A stretch of DNA of 64,000 nucleotides, from assembly GCA_016718825.1 (NCBI GenBank), contig JADKCL010000005.1:1-64000 (forward strand), written 5' to 3'. Position numbers and translations under genes: made by a program. The stretch comes from Bacteroidota bacterium. GTDB taxonomy: Bacteria > Bacteroidota > Bacteroidia > J057 > JADKCL01. Positions 7,751 to 16,900 of this stretch are shown here, one piece after another. The first letter of the stretch is position 1; every line of letters begins with the position of its first letter. The notes beneath the pieces are model-generated. The model was not told where the DNA came from and did no database searches. It saw only the letters and a list, made by a program, of their open reading frames with translations.

Positions 7751-10081
7751 CTATTCCACCACGAGGCGGAACACACGGCGTTGGCCCATTTCAGAAAAAA
7801 CCTCGACCATGTAAGTGCCGTTTGCAAAAGCCTTGAGGTCGAATGCAACTTCATGGCCCAATTGCGGCAAGCCTTCGGAGTAGAGCTTCCGGCCAAACAT
7901 GTCCTTGATATTCACGGTGATGGCATAGCCAATCGGGCTCTCGGTACGCAACCTGAATTCGCTGCGGGCAGGATTCGGATAGATCGAAATCCCGGTCCAA
8001 TCCTGCATGGCGTTGGCGATTCCGACGATCGTGATGTTGGTCGTATCGCTCACGCCGCTGCAACCATTCGAGTCGGTAACCATCAAGGAGTAGCTGCCGG
8101 ATGCGGTGGCTGTGAAGCTGTTGGCATTGGCGCCGCTGATGTTGCTGCCATTGAGCAGCCATTGGTAGGTGACCCAAGTTTGACCAGTGGTAAGCGTATT
8201 GCCTGATGCTGTGAACGTCGGATTTGGTGCTGGCAAGGCCGCAACCGTGACGGATTGGGTTGCTGTGCATCCGCCGCCGTCGGTCACGGTTACGGTATGC
8301 GTTCCAGCACTCAAGCCTGAGGCCGTTGCCGTCGTTGCGCCGTTGTTCCAGAGGTAGGTATAAGCCAAGCAATCATTGCCACCATTCGCGTTCACGGTTG
8401 CCGAGCCTGTCGGGTCGGATACGCAGCTCGGGGTGGATGTGGTAGTTGCCTGAAGGGCAGTCGGTTCGGTGATGGTCACCGTCTGCACGGACGTCGCGCC
8501 GCCGGCGTCGGTGACGGTCACCGTATGCGTTCCCGCGGTCAAATTTGTCACGGTTCCGGTGGTTGCGCCATTGCTCCAGAGGTAGGTGAAGTTGTTACAA
8601 CCACCGATGCCGTTGGCATGGGCGACGCCATCGTTGCCGCCATGGCAGCTGACATGGTGACCGCAAGTCGTTGTATCGGCGACCATCGTGCTCGCTATGG
8701 GTTGACCCATCACCGTTACGATCGTGGTGCATGTGCTGCTATTGCCATTGCCGTCGGTGACGGTCAAAGTGACATTGTTCAATCCGGCATTGTTGCATGT
8801 AAAGGTTGAAGGGCTAACCGACAATGTGGTTACACTGCAATTGTCAGCGCTGCCGTTGTCGATTTCGGAAGCGAGGAGGGTAGCATTGCCGGTGGAATCG
8901 AGGATGACAGTGTCAGCCTGGCAAACTGCCGTCGGCGCAATGTTGTCCAGCGTCACCGTGACCGGCTCTCTAGTGGATGCGGTACAACTTGTCCCCGTCC
9001 ATGTAACGATGATTTGACCATTTCCTGAACGGAATCCTTGTGTATGCGTGACTGCGGATGTGCCCGGGCCAGCGAAGCTGCTTCCGCCACCGCCACCACC
9101 ACCGCGCCAAGTGCTGCCGCCCCCACTTGCGCCTGTTGCACCCGTTGTGCCGCCGCCTCCACCGCCATTTACGCCAGTTTGCGAGGCGGTTTGATTGTTG
9201 GCGATGACAGTGCCGCCGACTCCGCCGGCTCCAGCTGTACCATTGGCGCCGTTTCCACCGCCCGTAAAACCAAAGACGCCGCCGACGCCACCCGCAGAAG
9301 GCGTGCCGCCGCCTCCACCGGTCCCGTCATAACCTGCTCCACCTCCGCCGCCAAACCAGCCTGCGCCACCGCCGCCTCCGCCTCCGGGTCCGCAAGCGGC
9401 AACCCGGGATCCGCCTGCTCCGCCTCCGCCGCCTGCCACAACGAGTACATCGGTCCCGTTAAAGCCAAAAGGCGACCTGCGAATGTCAGACTTCCCTCCG
9501 CCACCTCCACCGCTTGCCGTGTTGCAGTCTGCAACGCCAGCCGCCGCACCACCGTTGAATCCGCCGACGGTTGCCACGGTGCCGCCACCACCGACATTGA
9601 TTTGCAATACCTCTCCCGGTGTCACCGAGATGGTAGCCTGAACGCGTCCGCCAAGTCCGCCGGTCGCTTGATTCAAGGCATTGGCTTGCCCTTGGGCACC
9701 TTGCACGTCGACCACAATGGAATTTACGCCGGCCGGCACAGTAAATGTCTGCGTACCTCCGGTAAAGTTAAATGTTTGTGTTCCAGGTCCACCGGTGCCA
9801 ATTGCCTCGGCGTAGTAGATCGTCGTGCTGGGCGGCGTGACCGGAAAATTGACCCCGCTTCCGACCGTGCCGAGCGAAATTCCACCTGATGGAACGGTAT
9901 ACCAATTGATGTTGTTGCCCACGGAAATGGCGTTCAAATTGGAAGAAGCTCCAGCGCAAACCATGCCGGGACTTGCTGTCACATTGGTGGGCGTTGCGCA
10001 GGGTTGTGCCTGCAACAAACCGCCAAAGACCAAAGCCAAAACTGAATGCAGCAAAAGAAGATGTGTAGTTCTAATTCTCAT
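7751..10081 (-). CDS. Secreted glycine-rich adhesin-like protein with SprB-type repeats and T9SS sorting domain
   Basis: The 776-residue protein has a signal peptide ending LLQAQ near residue 26. An Ig-like domain (about 27-95) follows, then a very glycine-rich region (about 100-365) with runs of five to eight glycines, like the glycine-rich domain of ALK/LTK-type receptors. Next come a HYR-like domain (about 370-465; PVTVTLDNIAPTAVCQ), two SprB-like repeats (about 475-620; FTYLWSNGATT, TVTVTDAGG) and another Ig-like stretch. A type A T9SS sorting domain closes it (about 700-776; YPNPARSEF, ending FRLVVE). Such proteins are exported by the type IX system and fixed to the cell surface, where SprB relatives act in gliding and adhesion. 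A near-full-length paralogue lies at 29702-32005. Confidence 0.9.
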   Translation of the reverse strand: MRIRTTHLLLLHSVLALVFGGLLQAQPCATPTNVTASPGMVCAGASSNLNAISVGNNINWYTVPSGGISLGTVGSGVNFPVTPPSTTIYYAEAIGTGGPGTQTFNFTGGTQTFTVPAGVNSIVVDVQGAQGQANALNQATGGLGGRVQATISVTPGEVLQINVGGGGTVATVGGFNGGAAAGVADCNTASGGGGGGKSDIRRSPFGFNGTDVLVVAGGGGGAGGSRVAACGPGGGGGGGAGWFGGGGGAGYDGTGGGGGTPSAGGVGGVFGFTGGGNGANGTAGAGGVGGTVIANNQTASQTGVNGGGGGGTTGATGASGGGSTWRGGGGGGGSSFAGPGTSAVTHTQGFRSGNGQIIVTWTGTSCTASTREPVTVTLDNIAPTAVCQADTVILDSTGNATLLASEIDNGSADNCSVTTLSVSPSTFTCNNAGLNNVTLTVTDGNGNSSTCTTIVTVMGQPIASTMVADTTTCGHHVSCHGGNDGVAHANGIGGCNNFTYLWSNGATTGTVTNLTAGTHTVTVTDAGGATSVQTVTITEPTALQATTTSTPSCVSDPTGSATVNANGGNDCLAYTYLWNNGATTATASGLSAGTHTVTVTDGGGCTATQSVTVAALPAPNPTFTASGNTLTTGQTWVTYQWLLNGSNISGANANSFTATASGSYSLMVTDSNGCSGVSDTTNITIVGIANAMQDWTGISIYPNPARSEFRLRTESPIGYAITVNIKDMFGRKLYSEGLPQLGHEVAFDLKAFANGTYMVEVFSEMGQRRVFRLVVE

Positions 10082-10405
10082 ATCTGACAGATTTACAAAT
10101 CAATAAACCGAGGCATTCTTCAATTTTGAAAATTCCTGCGAGAAGAATCTTAAACTTGAAGCGCCAAAATGCACTTTCCAGATTGGATTGTGCAGCGGAT
10201 GAGCAGGCTAAAGGTGGATAAAATCTGCCCAATTTCCAAAAATGGGAAGATTGAATCGAAAAATGGGTCGACACACCGGTACCATTTTGGGCCTTACTGA
10301 ATTCGCATTCGATTTCCTACGGATTGGGGCGCGAGGTATGGGTTCAAGCTGCCAATCGATCGGAGATGTGTGCTGCCACCTTTAAAAATTGTCTAACTTC
10401 ACCGC
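10082..10405. other. Divergent intergenic region, no gene seen
   Basis: This gap separates the minus-strand adhesin from ACMSD. It is AT-rich near 10,080-10,160. A weak -7-like TTGATTTG lies on the minus strand about 25 bases before the adhesin start. I see no RNA gene or convincing open frame. Confidence 0.4.
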
Positions 10406-11440
10406 ATGGAAGCACCGCTGAAAATCGACATCCATACGCACATTCTCCCCGAAAAGTGGCCGGATCTCAAGGAAAAATACGGGTACGGCGGCTTTGTGCG
10501 GCTCGATCACCACAAGCCTTGTTGTGCCCGGATGATGATGGACGACAAGTTTTTCAGGGAGGTGGAGCACAATTGCTGGGATCCTCATGTGCGCATGCAC
10601 GAGGGCGACCAAGTCGGCTGTCACGTGCAAGTGCTCAGCACCGTGCCGGTCATGTTCAGCTATTGGGCACAGGCCAAACACGTTTTGGACCTCAGCATGC
10701 TGCTCAACGACCATATCGCAGGCATTTGTCAGGATTTTCCCAAGCGCTTTGTCGGATTGGGAACTTTGCCTTTGCAGGCGCCTGATCTCGCTGTCAAGGA
10801 ACTCGAACGGTGCAAAGCCATTGGATTGAAGGGCATTCAAATCGGCTCCCATATCAACGAATGGAATCTCAACGCCCCCGAATTGTTCCCGGTTTTTGCA
10901 GCGGCACAGGATTTGGACATGGCGGTGTTTGTGCATCCTTGGGACATGATGGGTACTGCCAAAATGGCCCAATATTGGTTGCCATGGCTGGTCGGGATGC
11001 CCGCCGAAGGCTCCTTGGCCATTAGCTCGATGATCTTTGGCGGCGTCTTTGAGCGTCTGCCGAATCTACGCGTCGCCTTTGCCCACGGCGGCGGAAGTTT
11101 CCTTCCGACCATCGGCCGCATCGAGCATGGTTGGCGCGTAAGGCCCGACCTCTGTGCCGTCGACAACGTCAAAAATCCACGGGAATACTTGGGCAAGTTT
11201 TGGATCGATTCCATTCTCCACGACCCTGCCATGCTCGACCATTACATCCAGTTGATGGGCGAAGACAAGATCGCATTGGGCACAGATTATCCTTTTCCAC
11301 TCGGCGAATGGTTTCCGGAGGATGGTTGGCAGCCGGGCCGCCTGATCGAATCGATGCCTTGGCCCGCCGAGAAAAAGGCCAAGCTCCTCGGGACCAATGC
11401 CTTGGATTGGTTGCAAATGGAAGCCGCGCATTTTCATTGA
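10406..11440 (+). CDS. ACMSD: 2-amino-3-carboxymuconate-6-semialdehyde decarboxylase (ACMSD)
   Basis: The 344-residue amidohydrolase-fold protein is strikingly like animal ACMSD along its whole length: IDIHTHILPEKWPDL, ENCWDP-like HNCWDPHVR, LSTVPVMFSYWA, VGLGTLPLQAPDLAVKE, HPWDMMGTAKM and GTDYPFPLGEW. The zinc ligands are present: His10 and His12 (HTH), His177 (VHPWD) and Asp294 (GTDYPF), plus catalytic His227 (FAHGGG). The enzyme decarboxylates the ring-opened product of 3-hydroxyanthranilate in tryptophan/kynurenine breakdown, steering carbon away from NAD synthesis (EC 4.1.1.45). No other kynurenine gene is adjacent; the ALDH at 618 is not of the aminomuconate-semialdehyde type. The next gene starts seven bases after the stop, suggesting co-transcription. 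Confidence 0.93.
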   Translation: MEAPLKIDIHTHILPEKWPDLKEKYGYGGFVRLDHHKPCCARMMMDDKFFREVEHNCWDPHVRMHEGDQVGCHVQVLSTVPVMFSYWAQAKHVLDLSMLLNDHIAGICQDFPKRFVGLGTLPLQAPDLAVKELERCKAIGLKGIQIGSHINEWNLNAPELFPVFAAAQDLDMAVFVHPWDMMGTAKMAQYWLPWLVGMPAEGSLAISSMIFGGVFERLPNLRVAFAHGGGSFLPTIGRIEHGWRVRPDLCAVDNVKNPREYLGKFWIDSILHDPAMLDHYIQLMGEDKIALGTDYPFPLGEWFPEDGWQPGRLIESMPWPAEKKAKLLGTNALDWLQMEAAHFH

Positions 11441-11446
11441 CGCTGA

Positions 11447-12037
11447 ATGTTTTATCGGATTCGAGATATCCTGTTTGCAATCTTTGGGCTGCTGATTTTT
11501 AGCGGAGTTTTCATTGTGTTTGTTCCCTTGCTTGCGCTGACCCAACAACGCGTGTTTTTTGTGCAGCAACGCACAGGCTATCGGGGGAAACCGTTTTGGC
11601 TCATTAAATTCAGTACCCTGCGTGACATTTTGCCCGGCGAAAGGGAAGAGGACGACCAACGCAAACGCCTCACAATTCTTGGCCGCTTTCTCCGAAAATT
11701 CTCATTCGACGAATTGCCGCAGCTCTGGAATGTGCTCAAGGGGGAAATGAGCATCGTGGGTCCAAGGCCACTGATTCATGAATACCTCGACCTCTATTCG
11801 ACCGAACAAAGACGACGCTTTGAGGTGCGCCCCGGTATCACAGGCTGGGCGCAAGTCAATGGCCGCAACGCCATCAGCTTTACCGAGCGGTTTCAATTGG
11901 ATGTTTGGTACGTCCAAAATCGCAGCATCTTGCTGGACCTGAAAATCATCTGGAAAACCCTTACAAAGGCATTGTCGGGCAAAGACGTCTTTATGAATGA
12001 GAAAACGACGTCCGCAAAATTTGATGGGAAAAATTAA
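11447..12037 (+). CDS. PglC/WcaJ-type initiating sugar-phosphate transferase
   Basis: A 196-residue bacterial sugar transferase of the short, single-hairpin type. A hydrophobic re-entrant membrane helix (about residues 5-30) is followed by the catalytic domain with FDELPQLWNVLKGEMSIVGPRPL (about 91-114) and RPGITGWAQVNGRN (about 128-141). The Asp-Glu pair in the first block is the catalytic dyad. The family moves a sugar-1-phosphate from UDP-sugar to undecaprenyl phosphate, starting glycan or exopolysaccharide synthesis on the inner membrane. It follows ACMSD by only seven bases, but no other glycan genes are nearby, so its partner pathway must be elsewhere. Convergent with the T9SS gene, 11 bases away. 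Confidence 0.92.
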   Translation: MFYRIRDILFAIFGLLIFSGVFIVFVPLLALTQQRVFFVQQRTGYRGKPFWLIKFSTLRDILPGEREEDDQRKRLTILGRFLRKFSFDELPQLWNVLKGEMSIVGPRPLIHEYLDLYSTEQRRRFEVRPGITGWAQVNGRNAISFTERFQLDVWYVQNRSILLDLKIIWKTLTKALSGKDVFMNEKTTSAKFDGKN

Positions 12038-12048
12038 TCGGCCACTGA

Positions 12049-13686
12049 CTATTGTTTTTCAAACTTCTCATAGACCGCCTCCCCGTTTACATGTAGCTTC
12101 AAAAGATAGTTGCCTTTGGCTAACATGCTCACGTCGATCTTGAAGTTGGATTGTGGGAGGGTCGCTACAAAAAGTCTTCGCCCTGCCATATCCAAGATTT
12201 CAATCTTTGTGAGGGTGGTGTTCGGATCACCACAGAGGACGTTCAACGCATCGTTACAAGGATTGGGAAATAGGCTGACGCTTAATTTTCCGTCAACGGA
12301 GCTGTAAATTTGACGCACCTCAGAATAAGCGAATTTTCCAGCAGCATCGCTCAGTTTGATACGGTAATACCAATTGCCACTGTGGGCATTTGCATCAGTG
12401 TAGGAATTTTGAAGGGCGGTCGAGCCACTTACCTTGCCGATGACCGCGTAATTACCTCGGCCATTGCCGCGTTCAATTTCAAATGTGCAGCCAATGCAAT
12501 TGTTAGAGATGGTCCATTGCAACAGGACGTTTCCTGCCTGCTTGGTTGCGGTAAAATCTTGAAATCCGATCCCCAAGGGAGGGAGAACGGGCATGACGAC
12601 AAATTCCGGGAAGCGACGCACCTGCCCATTAAACAATCCTGCAATACCCGCATTGGCGTTGTAGCCACAAGCATTGCCCACGGCACTGAGGTCTGGATTG
12701 TTGATGACCGCAATTGGCGTTGATGAATAATAGGTATGTATGTGGTACATCTTCCCATCAGGTCCTGTTTTGGTGTCGTGGGCGTAACAACAAGTGTTCA
12801 TGTTGGTGGTGACACCATTGCCAAGGTCGTATTGGTGGAGTTTGTATCCGCCTGCGTCCATGATGAAGTAGAGTTTAGAGCCATTGGGTGAGAAATTGCC
12901 AACTCCTGTAGCCACATTGAACAACTGCACAGGATTGGAAAGCACCCCATTCACGTTGTCAAAATCCATCATGACAAGTCCCATAGCTCCCAAACCCGAT
13001 GCGGCGATCTTATTGGAAATTGGGGAATGCGCCATGGTATAGCTATCCCCGCCATTCGAGCCGGTCGCCGTATAAACCGTGGGCGCGGAAAACCCGCTGC
13101 CTGTGATGGAAATGATGTGGTATTGGTTGGTGTAGAGTACATGCCCAATCCACCAATAGTCAGTGGAATTGGGTTTGGAGACCACTTTGTTGGCTTGACC
13201 GTAGATGGCGCTGCTGAGCAATGTGTTTTTGTTCGTGACCTTTCCGAGTGGATAGGCACCATCGGTAAAATCTACAATCGAATAAAACAGGTTGTCGCCA
13301 CCTGAGTCAAAGGCACGACTTGTGAGCAAGTAGAATTTCCCCAATTGGTTGGGAATCGGCACACATTGCACGGTTTGCGCCCCCGAAAAGTGCCCAAACA
13401 ATCCCGTCCCATTGAACATCACGGCATGGCTCGAATTCACCACCGTTTGACCGTCAGAGTAAAACAGCAAGGATCCCGACAAGGGGTCATTGACCACCAC
13501 GATTCCCTCAAAGCCAACATTGTTCATTTTGTTGCTGACCTTGTAGGGGATATTGTTGATGTCAAAGATGATTCCGTCTGTCCCGTAGCCGAAATACCAG
13601 TTCTTGGCCTCTAGTCCTGGGATTTGCGAATAGCAGAATTGACCAACAGACAAGAGGAGAAAGAAGAGGGAAACGCGAAATTTCAT
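12049..13686 (-). CDS. Secreted propeller-like protein with T9SS sorting domain
   Basis: A 545-residue protein with signal peptide (MKFRVSLFFLLLSVG...CYSQ) and the N-terminal signature AKNWYFGYGTDGIIFD. It continues GSLLFYSDGQTVVNSSHAVMFNG and a GAQTVQCVPIPN-type strand, a pattern common to large Bacteroidota surface proteins with beta-propeller-like repeats and PKD domains. A fibronectin-like segment (LQWTISNNCIGCTFEIERG) precedes the type A T9SS sorting domain (LFPNPCNDALNV, ending VYEKFEKQ). The start at 13686 is chosen because the signal peptide begins there; the open frame runs 36 codons further upstream without sense. Function unknown; it is a secreted surface protein. Confidence 0.88.
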   Translation of the reverse strand: MKFRVSLFFLLLSVGQFCYSQIPGLEAKNWYFGYGTDGIIFDINNIPYKVSNKMNNVGFEGIVVVNDPLSGSLLFYSDGQTVVNSSHAVMFNGTGLFGHFSGAQTVQCVPIPNQLGKFYLLTSRAFDSGGDNLFYSIVDFTDGAYPLGKVTNKNTLLSSAIYGQANKVVSKPNSTDYWWIGHVLYTNQYHIISITGSGFSAPTVYTATGSNGGDSYTMAHSPISNKIAASGLGAMGLVMMDFDNVNGVLSNPVQLFNVATGVGNFSPNGSKLYFIMDAGGYKLHQYDLGNGVTTNMNTCCYAHDTKTGPDGKMYHIHTYYSSTPIAVINNPDLSAVGNACGYNANAGIAGLFNGQVRRFPEFVVMPVLPPLGIGFQDFTATKQAGNVLLQWTISNNCIGCTFEIERGNGRGNYAVIGKVSGSTALQNSYTDANAHSGNWYYRIKLSDAAGKFAYSEVRQIYSSVDGKLSVSLFPNPCNDALNVLCGDPNTTLTKIEILDMAGRRLFVATLPQSNFKIDVSMLAKGNYLLKLHVNGEAVYEKFEKQ

Positions 13687-13930
13687 GGCGGTGGAAGGAC
13701 GATGTGACTGATTACCGAGGGGAGGAAGCAAAAAGCTCCTTTTGTCACAATCTCGCAAAGCCGACTGACTTAAACAAAAAAACTTGGGCCGCATACACGG
13801 CCCAATTTTCGTCCATCAAAAAAATTGCTTACCCTAATTCTTTAAATCTATTCGCAAACTCTATGGATAATACAGCCGCTGAAGGGACATCCCCCAAAGC
13901 CGCAATTGAATTCCTAAAAATTTTTGAACA

Positions 13931-13967
13931 AAAAAGCCCGCTTGGAAACTGACCAAGCGGGCTTTTT
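13931..13967 (-). terminator. Intrinsic terminator after the S8 protease gene
   Basis: A 15-bp perfect stem (AAAAAGCCCGCTTGG at 13931-13945, CCAAGCGGGCTTTTT at 13953-13967) with a seven-base loop. On the minus strand the T-run follows directly, 20 bases after the protease stop. It accounts for most of the otherwise gene-free stretch 13687-13986, where I see no coding sequence. Confidence 0.88.
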
Positions 13968-13986
13968 CAATTCAGGTGGAATCAGC

Positions 13987-16900
13987 TTATTCGATCACAA
14001 GCTTTTTCACGCCCCGGAAGCTGTCACCTTGCACACGCAGGTAATACACGCCGCGGGCGAGTGCGCGCAGGTCGATGGCGCCTTGCCAGGCCCCGCCATT
14101 GCCTTGCACGGTTGTTTTCCAGATGCTGCGGCCGGCAAGATCGCAAACCTCAAATTGCGTGGATGCAACGGGTAATTCGCTGATCGACACATTAAACAAA
14201 CCATTCGCAGGATTTGGCCATACTTGCAGACCGAGTTGCCCCAAGCTGCCTGCCAAACCTACCAAGCTGGTAATGTTGATGTTGTCGATAAAGAGGTTGT
14301 TGCCATACCCGTTGATGTTCACAAATCGAATCATGATGACCTGTCCGGCATAGGGTGTCAAGTCCACCTGATCGTTGCGCCAATCCGTTTGCAGGCTTGG
14401 GAACCAGTTTCCTGCTTGGTCACTCGTCGTAGCCAAAACACTGTCGCTTTTGTCATATACCACGTTGGGCCAAGTGGCGCCGCAGTCGGTGCTGACCTCA
14501 ATGCGCAGACCGTCAAACAGTGTCGCGTTGAAACGGGCATAAGCCACGTCAAACGTCATCGATGCTGTCGACAATGCGGTCAGATCGACAGGGAAGGTCA
14601 CCAATTTGTCTTCGGCATTGGGGTTGTTGTAGGTGAAGTTCTCGACATAGGCGGCCAAGGTCGGCGCTCCATTCGATCCCGTCACACTCACCGATTGTGC
14701 CCATGAAAATGCCCCACCGGAGTTCACGATGGCCCAGCCCGCGGGAGGGAAGACGCCTTGGATGTCTTCCACGATGTTGGGCACACTGCCATTGGTGATG
14801 GTGATGTAGTTGCTTTGGGTGCTCGTGTTGTTGCCAAAGCCGTTCGTTGCGAGCAAGGTCACACTGTAGGTTCCAGGGGCAGAAAATTGCACCTGTGGAT
14901 TTTGCGAATTGGCAGTCGTGCCACCCGTATAGCTGAATGTGCCCGGTGTGATGGTCCAAGCCCAGCTGTTGGGGCTGTTGGTGCTTTGATCGGTGAACGT
15001 GACCGTCGATCCAGGGCAGGTCGTCGTTGGCGAACCCACAAAAGCTGCAACCGGAACGGCACTTGTTTCAAGAATACCGATATCGTCAAGCGCCATGTCG
15101 CTCGCAAAGTCTGATCCCGTTGTTCCACGGAAACGGATGTTGATGACCGTGCCGATGTAAGCGACCAAGTTCAAGGTGCCTTGGCGCCATTGATTGCCTT
15201 GGTTACCGGTAATCGGCGTCATGGCATCCAGCGTCCAAGCCCCGTTGGAAAGTACATCCACGTGTAGCGTGCCCATGTTGGCACCGTTCATGTGGTACCA
15301 AAAGCTCAGCTGTGGACCCGTTGCACCCGCCAAGTTGATGCAGGGCGTAAGCATTTGCGCCGTCGAATTGAAACAAGCCGAGGCCTCCAAGTACACATAT
15401 TTGCCTTGCGCTGTGCCCAAGGTATGGTCCACATCAGGGCCGGTATTGGCCGATGCAGTTGCACCCGAGGCGACGCGCCAGTCGATGTCATCCTGGCTTC
15501 CATTGGTTTCGTTGATCCATCCGCTGCCCAAACCGCAGATTGTTGTCCCGCAGTTGGTCGCATTGCTGCACCCGGTAAAGCTTTCGAAATTCTGGTTTTG
15601 GGGCAGGTTTACCGTTGCACCGCCCGTGGTGATCGTGGTACTTTGGCTCAGGCTGTCATTGAAGGAGTTGCCGTCTCCGGAGAGATCGGCCCAAGCCTCC
15701 AAGGTGTAAGTGCCTGCTGCCGAGAGATTCACTGTCGTAGCAAAGGTATGGTTGGCGAATGCGCCAGCCGCAAGCGGTCCGGCATAAGTTTCAGTGAAGG
15801 CAGGGCCTCCGTTGAAGCTATAGCCAACCGGAATGTTGCTCGCAGGTCCGGTGCCATTGTTTTGGATCCTGACCGTGACAGGCGTCGAGGCCGACGCTTG
15901 GCAACTCGGAACCGAACCCGCACCGGGGCTCACGATTTGTGTGGCCGCGATGTCCACCGGAATGGTACAGTTGAACGTGCCGCCAGCACGGAAAATCGCA
16001 ATCGCCCTGCGGCCTTTGCCATTCCCTTGCAATGAACGGACACTGTACCAATGGTCTACATTCGGATTTTGGTTGCGGATGACTGCACTTGTTGTGGAGC
16101 TTGTCGCGACCGAATCCATGTATTTGGTTCCCAAAATGCTCACTTCATACCCGGTTGCTCCCGCCGCAGCAGTCCAAGAGATACCAATCGAATCCGGGCA
16201 GATATAGGTGATGTTGATATTGGTTGGGAGCCTTGCAATCGAGAAAGTCGCATCGCTCATGTCTGTCAAGGCGCCGGCCGTCACACGTACCTTGGCCAGA
16301 CCGGTGATATTGGTCGGAACGGTCCATGTATATGTGCGCGCCGTGCTTGCCACCGTATTTGAAATCAACGTCCAGTTGGTACCATTGTTGGTGGTGTATT
16401 CCAAGGTGAAGTTGCCCGTAGCACCAAATGCATCCCAGCGGATGCGCTCTGCTTCGCCCGGGACAAATCCTTCGCCACCGATCGGATAGGTGACCTCCAC
16501 CATGGGTTGCACAAATTCGTAGACCAACCAATAGTTTTGCGGGCCTTGTGGCACCGAAAATCCGGAAACGGTGACGGTCGCGCTACCCGCAATCGGATTG
16601 GCGATTGTCACTTGCTCCATGTTGTTGAGGTCGTCGATGCCACGGGTTGCAGGCGTGTTCAATGCCGTTGCCGTGGGGGTCTCATCCAATACCCATGGAT
16701 TGTAGGTCGTGCCGTTGGTGACTTGAATGTTCAAGTCATTGACAAGTGCCTTGTTGGCTGATGGATTTCCAGGATAGTCGGTCCAATAGACCATGACGCG
16801 CAATTCGATGGTGCCTGCGGGCACGGTCAGGTTGTGCGTGCGCGTGCCGCCTTGGGAGACGGAATCTTTGAGATAGCGGTTGTCTTCGAGGACTCGTACG

